From Clostridiales bacterium (GTDB lineage: Bacteria > Bacillota > Clostridia > Oscillospirales > Acutalibacteraceae): a stretch of 64,000 nucleotides of DNA. Shown here one piece after another: positions 58,845 through 64,000 of this stretch. The DNA lies in NCBI GenBank assembly GCA_022801595.1, contig JAAWSO010000002.1, forward strand, positions 143,663 to 207,662. The letters are read 5' to 3'. The stretch's first letter is position 1; the number at the start of each line of letters is the position of its first letter. The position numbers were made by a program, and so were the translations under genes. The notes below the pieces were generated by a model. It made no database searches, had not been told where the DNA came from, and was given only the letters and a program-made list of their open reading frames with translations.

Positions 58845-58890
58845 TTGTTAAGAAAATATCATAGCTTTTAGGAAGCAATAGTGCTATAAT
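58845..58890 (+). promoter_or_regulatory. internal promoter for hydC-hydB-hydA with possible Rex half-site
   Basis: GTGCTATAAT extended -10 (TATAAT 58885-58890), TTGTTAA at 58845-58851. Confidence 0.5.
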
Positions 58891-58905
58891 TGTCTGTGGC
58901 TAAAT

Positions 58906-58925
58906 GAACCAAAATGGTTCTTTTT
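58906..58925 (+). terminator. promoter-proximal terminator-like hairpin upstream of hydC
   Basis: GAACCA-AAA-TGGTTC followed by TTTTT. Confidence 0.4.
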
Positions 58926-58979
58926 AGGATTGATTATTGTGTAATTTTTTGTGTCATTTACACAAGGGAGGAAATTTAC

Positions 58980-59474
58980 ATGCAAAAGCGGATTAGTAAT
59001 CTGGCCTTTCAAGGGACAGAAGAACAGCAAAAAAAATTATTTGAAGTAATCGACCGGCGTAAAAATGAGCAGGGCGCAGTGATGCCGATTCTGCAGGAGG
59101 CGCAGGAGATCTACGGCTATTTGCCCATTGAGGTTCAGATGATGGTGGCAGAACGCCTGGGCGTTTCCCTGGAGGAAGTGTTTGGCGTTTCCACCTTCTA
59201 TTCCCAATTCTCCCTGACCCCAAAGGGGAAATATGACATTTCCGTCTGTTTGGGAACCGCTTGTTACGTCAAAGGAGCCGCCGAGATCCTGGACAAAATT
59301 TCGGAAATCGTCGGGATCCAGCCAGAGGAGTGTTCCGAGGATGGAAAGTTCTCCCTGACCGCTTGCCGCTGCATCGGCGCTTGCGGATTGGCTCCGGTTT
59401 TGACCATTAACGAAGAAGTATACGGCCGGGTGACAGTGGATGATGTGCCTGGCATTTTAGAAAAATATCATTAA
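58980..59474 (+). CDS. hydC: NuoE-like [2Fe-2S] subunit of bifurcating hydrogenase
   Basis: GVSTFYSQFSLTPKGKYDISVCLGTACYVKGAAEIL...CRCIGACGLAPVLTI; start refined to 58980. Confidence 0.9.
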   Translation: MQKRISNLAFQGTEEQQKKLFEVIDRRKNEQGAVMPILQEAQEIYGYLPIEVQMMVAERLGVSLEEVFGVSTFYSQFSLTPKGKYDISVCLGTACYVKGAAEILDKISEIVGIQPEECSEDGKFSLTACRCIGACGLAPVLTINEEVYGRVTVDDVPGILEKYH

Positions 59475-59479
59475 GGCCT

Positions 59480-60022
59480 ATGCGGGAATTATCGCTGAAT
59501 GTTATGGATGTGGCGCAGAATTCGGTGGCAGCCGACGCGTCCCTGATTACCGTCCGGGTGATGGAGCGGGGAAACCGTCTGACCATTGAGATTCAAGACA
59601 ATGGAAAGGGGATGACCGAGGATCAGGTGTCCCATGTCGCCGACCCGTTTTTTACCACCCGTACCACCCGAAAAGTGGGGCTGGGGGTGCCGCTATTTAA
59701 GATGCAGGCGGAAATGACCGGGGGAAGCTTTTCCATTGCTTCCCATCCTGGCGAGGGGACTGCTGTGAAAGCGGAGTTTGTGACCTCCCATGTGGATATG
59801 ATCCCCTTGGGAGATATGGATGCCACCATGCTGTTGCTGATTACCTGCAATCCCCAGCGGGATTTTATCTATATCCGGGGGAAGGATGGCCGTGAATTTA
59901 CCCTGGACACCCGGCAGCTTCGGGATGTGCTGGGGGAGGAAGTGCCCCTCAATACCCCGGATGTGGCCGCGTGGATCAAAGAGTTTTTACAGGAACAAAC
60001 CAGTTACATCGAGAAAGGATGA
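59480..60022 (+). CDS. GHKL/histidine kinase-like ATPase domain protein
   Basis: MRELSLNVMDVAQNSVAADASLITVRVME...IEIQDNGKGMTEDQVSHVADPFFTTRTTRKVGLGVPLFK; no phosphoacceptor His domain. Confidence 0.88.
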   Translation: MRELSLNVMDVAQNSVAADASLITVRVMERGNRLTIEIQDNGKGMTEDQVSHVADPFFTTRTTRKVGLGVPLFKMQAEMTGGSFSIASHPGEGTAVKAEFVTSHVDMIPLGDMDATMLLLITCNPQRDFIYIRGKDGREFTLDTRQLRDVLGEEVPLNTPDVAAWIKEFLQEQTSYIEKG

Positions 60023-60029
60023 TGCTTTT

Positions 60030-60401
60030 ATGAAGTCATTAGCAGAGCTTCAGGCGATCCGAGAGAAAGCTCGGAGTCAGATCAGTGTGCGGGAAGGCAG
60101 CAACGATGCTGTCCGCGTGTTGGTGGGAATGGCCACCTGCGGGATTGCGGCTGGCGCTCGCCCGGTTTTGACCGCCATCTTGGATGAAATTTCTAAGCGG
60201 GGTCTCAACAAAATTACGGTGACCCAAACCGGCTGTATCGGGATTTGCCAATTTGAGCCAGTGGTGGAAGTCATTGCTCCTGGACAGGAAAAAGTAACTT
60301 ATGTTAAAATGACTCCAGAAAAAGCTGTGCGTATGGTCAACGATCATTTGGTAAACGGCAATGTGGTGACCGAATTTACCATTGGCTCAAATACGAAATA
60401 A
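60030..60401 (+). CDS. [2Fe-2S] thioredoxin-like ferredoxin
   Basis: VGMATCGIAAGARPVLTAILDEISKRGLNKITVTQTGCIGICQFEPVVEV; start refined to 60030. Confidence 0.85.
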   Translation: MKSLAELQAIREKARSQISVREGSNDAVRVLVGMATCGIAAGARPVLTAILDEISKRGLNKITVTQTGCIGICQFEPVVEVIAPGQEKVTYVKMTPEKAVRMVNDHLVNGNVVTEFTIGSNTK

Positions 60402-60416
60402 AGAGGAGGAAATCAA

Positions 60417-62207
60417 ATGTATCGTTCCAATATCCTTGTTTGCGGCGGCACAGGTTGTTCTTCTTCCAACAGTGAATTGATCATTGCCACACTGAAAGAG
60501 GAACTGGCGGCCCAGGGACTGGAGAAGGAAGTCAATGTGGTGCGTACTGGCTGCTTTGGCCTGTGCGCCTTAGGTCCGATTATGATCGTGTATCCCGAAG
60601 GTGCGTTCTATAGTATGGTGACCCCGGAGGACATTCCCGAGATCGTGGAGGAACATTTGCTCAAAGGCAGAATCGTCAAGCGGCTGCTTTATCAGGAGAC
60701 CGTAGCCGAGGACGAATCCGTTCATTCCTTGACGGAAACGCAGTTCTATAAAAAACAAGTGCGCATTGCCTTGCGAAACTGCGGTGTCATTAACCCAGAG
60801 GTGATCGAGGAATACATTGCCATGGACGGCTATTCGGCGCTGGGCAAGGCGCTTACCGAAATGACCCCGGAGGAAGTCATTCAGGTCATCAAGGACTCCG
60901 GCCTGCGAGGCAGAGGAGGCGGCGGCTTTCCAACTGGTGTGAAATGGGGGTTGGCCGCACAGAATCATGCGGATCAGAAATACGTTTGCTGTAACGCGGA
61001 CGAAGGAGACCCAGGCGCGTTTATGGACCGTTCCGTTTTGGAAGGCGACCCTCACGCGGTGCTGGAAGCCATGGCCATTGCCGGTTATGCCATTGGCGCG
61101 TCCCAAGGTTACATATACATCCGGGCAGAGTATCCCATCGCGGTCAATCGTTTAGAAATTGCCATCCAGCAGGCCAGAGAGCTGGGATTGCTGGGCAAGG
61201 ATATTTTCGGCACCGGTTTTGATTTTGATATTGAGCTGCGCCTTGGCGCCGGCGCGTTTGTGTGCGGTGAGGAAACTTCCCTGATCGCTTCCATCGAAGG
61301 CCGCCGCGGCGAGCCGAAGCCCCGTCCACCTTATCCGGCTGTCAAAGGTTTGTTCGGCAAGCCTACCATTTTGAATAATGTAGAAACCTACGCCAACATT
61401 GCGCAGATCATCCTCAACGGCGCGGACTGGTTTAAGTCCATTGGCACCGAGCGTTCCAAGGGAACCAAGGTGTTTGCGCTGGGCGGCAAGATCAAGCATA
61501 CTGGTCTGGTGGAAGTTCCTATGGGCACTACCCTGCGGGAAATTGTGGAGGAGATTGGCGGCGGCGTATCCGACGGCGGTAAGTTCAAGGCCGCGCAAAC
61601 CGGCGGCCCGTCCGGCGGCTGTATCCCGGCCCAATTCCTGGATGTAGAGATCGACTATGATAACCTGATTGAGATCGGTTCTATGATGGGTTCCGGCGGC
61701 CTTATTGTTATGGACGAGAGCACCTGTATGGTGGATATTGCGGAATTCTTTCTCCGGTTTACCGTGGATGAATCCTGCGGCAAATGTACCGCCTGCCGGG
61801 TAGGCACCAAACGCTTGCTGGAAATCCTGGAAAAGATTACGTCCGGCAGAGGTGAGCGTGGCGACATTGAACGCTTGGAGAAGCTTTCTTACTATATCAA
61901 GGAAAATTCCCTGTGCGCCTTGGGGCAAACCGCTCCCAATCCGATCCTCTCTACCCTGAAATATTTCCGCGACGAATACGTAGCCCACGTAGAAGAGCAT
62001 CGCTGTCCAGCCGGCGCCTGCAAGGCGTTGACCAGCTATACCATTGTTGCGGTGGATTGCCGTGGGTGTACGCTTTGTGCCAGGAATTGTCCGGTGGGCG
62101 CGATCAGCGGCGCGGTCAAGGAAGCCCATGTGATCGATCAGTCCAAGTGTATCAAATGCGGCGTTTGCATGGAGAAATGTAAGTTTGACGCGATTGTTAA
62201 GGGTTAA
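60417..62207 (+). CDS. hydB: NuoF-like flavin/Fe-S subunit of bifurcating hydrogenase
   Basis: GLRGRGGGGFPTGVKWG, CNADEGDPGAFMDRSVLEGDPHAVLEAM, ESCGKCTACRVGTKRLLEIL, C-terminal 2x[4Fe-4S]. Confidence 0.94.
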   Translation: MYRSNILVCGGTGCSSSNSELIIATLKEELAAQGLEKEVNVVRTGCFGLCALGPIMIVYPEGAFYSMVTPEDIPEIVEEHLLKGRIVKRLLYQETVAEDESVHSLTETQFYKKQVRIALRNCGVINPEVIEEYIAMDGYSALGKALTEMTPEEVIQVIKDSGLRGRGGGGFPTGVKWGLAAQNHADQKYVCCNADEGDPGAFMDRSVLEGDPHAVLEAMAIAGYAIGASQGYIYIRAEYPIAVNRLEIAIQQARELGLLGKDIFGTGFDFDIELRLGAGAFVCGEETSLIASIEGRRGEPKPRPPYPAVKGLFGKPTILNNVETYANIAQIILNGADWFKSIGTERSKGTKVFALGGKIKHTGLVEVPMGTTLREIVEEIGGGVSDGGKFKAAQTGGPSGGCIPAQFLDVEIDYDNLIEIGSMMGSGGLIVMDESTCMVDIAEFFLRFTVDESCGKCTACRVGTKRLLEILEKITSGRGERGDIERLEKLSYYIKENSLCALGQTAPNPILSTLKYFRDEYVAHVEEHRCPAGACKALTSYTIVAVDCRGCTLCARNCPVGAISGAVKEAHVIDQSKCIKCGVCMEKCKFDAIVKG

Positions 62208-62225
62208 GAGAGGAGTGCTTTCCCA

Positions 62226-63929
62226 GTGTTTCAGATAAAAATTAATGATATGCCCTTCTCGGTACCGAAGGGTTCTACCATTCTTGAGGCGGCTCGATTT
62301 GCCGGGCTCCACATTCCAACCCTATGTTTCCTCAAGGATCTCAATGAAATCGGCGCCTGTCGGGTTTGTGTGGTAGAAGTGAAAGGCGCTCGTTCCTTGG
62401 TTGCGGCTTGTGTGCATCCGGTGAGCGAGGGTATGGAGATTTATACCAATACGCCAAAGGTGATCGAGGCGAGAAAAACCACCTTGCAGTTACTGCTGTC
62501 CGTCCATAACCGGAGCTGTCTGTCTTGTGTGCGCAGCGGAAGCTGTGAACTGCAAGCTTTGTGCCATGATCTGGGTGTGGATATTGAGGATGCATATGAC
62601 GGCGATATGCCGGATACGATTTACGACGACAGCACTGCCCACATGATCCGGGATAACAGCAAATGTATCCTATGCCGCCGTTGTGTCGCTGCCTGTCAGG
62701 AGCAGCATACGGCTGTAATCGGGCCAAACGGACGGGGATTCGATACTCATATTGCCTGTGCCTTTGAGCTGCCGCTGGATCGTGTGGCCTGTATTTCCTG
62801 CGGTCAGTGCATCGTCAATTGCCCGACGGGCGCTTTGGTGGAGAAGGATCAGATTCAGGAGGCTATGGAGCTGCTGCATAACCCAGAGAAACATGTGGTG
62901 GTGCAGGTAGCGCCTTCCATCCGGGCGACCTTGGGCGAATGTTTTGACATGCCTATTGGCACCAACGTCAAAGGCAAAATGGTTTCTGCGTTGCGCCGAC
63001 TAGGCTTTACTCAAGTATTTGATGCAGATTTCGGCGCGGATATGACCATTTTGGAGGAGGCCAACGAACTCGTGGAGCGGATTCAAAATGGCGGTACACT
63101 GCCGATGATCACCTCCTGTAGCCCAGGCTGGATCAAGTTTTGTGAATATTATTTCTCCGATCTGATTCCAAACCTGTCTAGCTGCAAATCCCCCCAACAA
63201 ATGCAAGGGGCTTTGACCAAGACTTGGTATGCGGAAAAGAATGGCCTGGATCCACGGAAGGTAGCGGTGGTCAGCATTATGCCATGTACCGCGAAAAAAT
63301 TTGAAATCGGCCGGGACGATCAGGACGCTGCAGGCCCTGGTATTCCAGATATTGACGTGGTTTTGACCACCCGCGAGCTGGGACGGATGATTAAACGAGC
63401 TGGTTTGGATTTTGTCAACTTGCCAGAGGAAGATTTTGATCCAGCGATGGGCATCACCACTGGCGCGGGCGCGATTTTTGGAGCTACCGGCGGTGTGATG
63501 GAAGCAGCTTTGCGGACGGCGGCCGACACGTTGACCGGCCAATCCTTGGATCAGATTGAATATCAGGAAGTACGCGGTACCGCGGGGATCAAAGAAGCGG
63601 TTTACCAGGTAGCAGGTATGGAGGTCAAGGTTGCCGTGGCCAGCGGCATGAAAAATGCCAATGAACTGATGGAAAAGGTGCGCAAGGGTGAGGCAGATTA
63701 TCACTTTATTGAGATCATGGGATGCCCAGGCGGCTGCGTCAACGGCGGCGGCCAACCAACCCAGCCGGCGATTGTCCGAAGTTTTACCGATCTGAAGGCT
63801 ATCCGTGCCAAGGCTTTATATGACGAGGATGCGAACTTGCCGTTGCGCAAGAGCCATGACAGCCCCATTGTCAAGCAGGTTTATGAGGAGTTCCTCGGGA
63901 ACCGAAACAGATTTGCCCATACGTCATAA
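62226..63929 (+). CDS. hydA: [FeFe] hydrogenase catalytic subunit, group A
   Basis: N-terminal [2Fe-2S] and HxxxC...Fe-S relay; H-cluster motifs [40 protein letters not shown] start. Confidence 0.96.
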   Translation: MFQIKINDMPFSVPKGSTILEAARFAGLHIPTLCFLKDLNEIGACRVCVVEVKGARSLVAACVHPVSEGMEIYTNTPKVIEARKTTLQLLLSVHNRSCLSCVRSGSCELQALCHDLGVDIEDAYDGDMPDTIYDDSTAHMIRDNSKCILCRRCVAACQEQHTAVIGPNGRGFDTHIACAFELPLDRVACISCGQCIVNCPTGALVEKDQIQEAMELLHNPEKHVVVQVAPSIRATLGECFDMPIGTNVKGKMVSALRRLGFTQVFDADFGADMTILEEANELVERIQNGGTLPMITSCSPGWIKFCEYYFSDLIPNLSSCKSPQQMQGALTKTWYAEKNGLDPRKVAVVSIMPCTAKKFEIGRDDQDAAGPGIPDIDVVLTTRELGRMIKRAGLDFVNLPEEDFDPAMGITTGAGAIFGATGGVMEAALRTAADTLTGQSLDQIEYQEVRGTAGIKEAVYQVAGMEVKVAVASGMKNANELMEKVRKGEADYHFIEIMGCPGGCVNGGGQPTQPAIVRSFTDLKAIRAKALYDEDANLPLRKSHDSPIVKQVYEEFLGNRNRFAHTS

Positions 63930-64000
63930 AAAGAATACGTAATATCCGGAAACAAAATCGGTTTTCCGGAATTGAAGCAAGTCAAAAACGCCATCGCCAG

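Noticed and set aside
61152-62312. 386-aa minus-strand ORF opposite hydB
   Set aside because: Shadow ORF over a confidently identified NuoF-like gene.
1-64000. CRISPR arrays, rRNA/tRNA genes, integrases or transposases
   Set aside because: No regularly spaced repeats, no rRNA/tRNA signatures and no recombinase-like proteins were recognised in the ORF track; absence is by eye only and not by a dedicated search.

Overview
This 64-kb window is a gene-dense chromosomal segment from a low-to-mid GC Clostridia-type Firmicute; species is not determinable from sequence alone. From left to right it contains: aromatic amino acid genes (aroK-like end, aroQ, aroF-type DAHP synthase, aroA, tyrA); a VTC-domain polyphosphate polymerase / DUF4956-like membrane protein / CotH-kinase operon; a methionine block with a split MetH (metH, reactivation-domain gene, metF) plus metY and an Rrf2 regulator; [FeFe]-hydrogenase maturation genes (TM1266-like, hydG, hydF); a patch of small orphan regulators; a T-box controlled ilvBN-ilvA-ridA block; pepF, a SpoVB-like flippase, prmA, dcd, pheA, acpP and proS; the complete S10-spc-alpha ribosomal superoperon (rpsJ to rplQ, including the 37-aa rpmJ that the ORF track misses); serA/serC; and an electron-bifurcating [FeFe]-hydrogenase locus (HydC/HydB/HydA) preceded by a putative sensory module (two DRTGG proteins, a GHKL ATPase, a divergent hydrogenase-like Fe-S protein and a PHP protein). 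No rRNA, tRNA, CRISPR array or intact transposon was recognised. The strongest candidates for something under-described are (1) a Pho-box-like array of 11-nt-spaced TTNACA repeats directly upstream of the polyphosphate polymerase/CotH operon, (2) the hydrogenase-associated signalling module with its matched promoters, and (3) a promoter-to-terminator non-coding segment of about 220 nt upstream of the H-cluster maturation genes.
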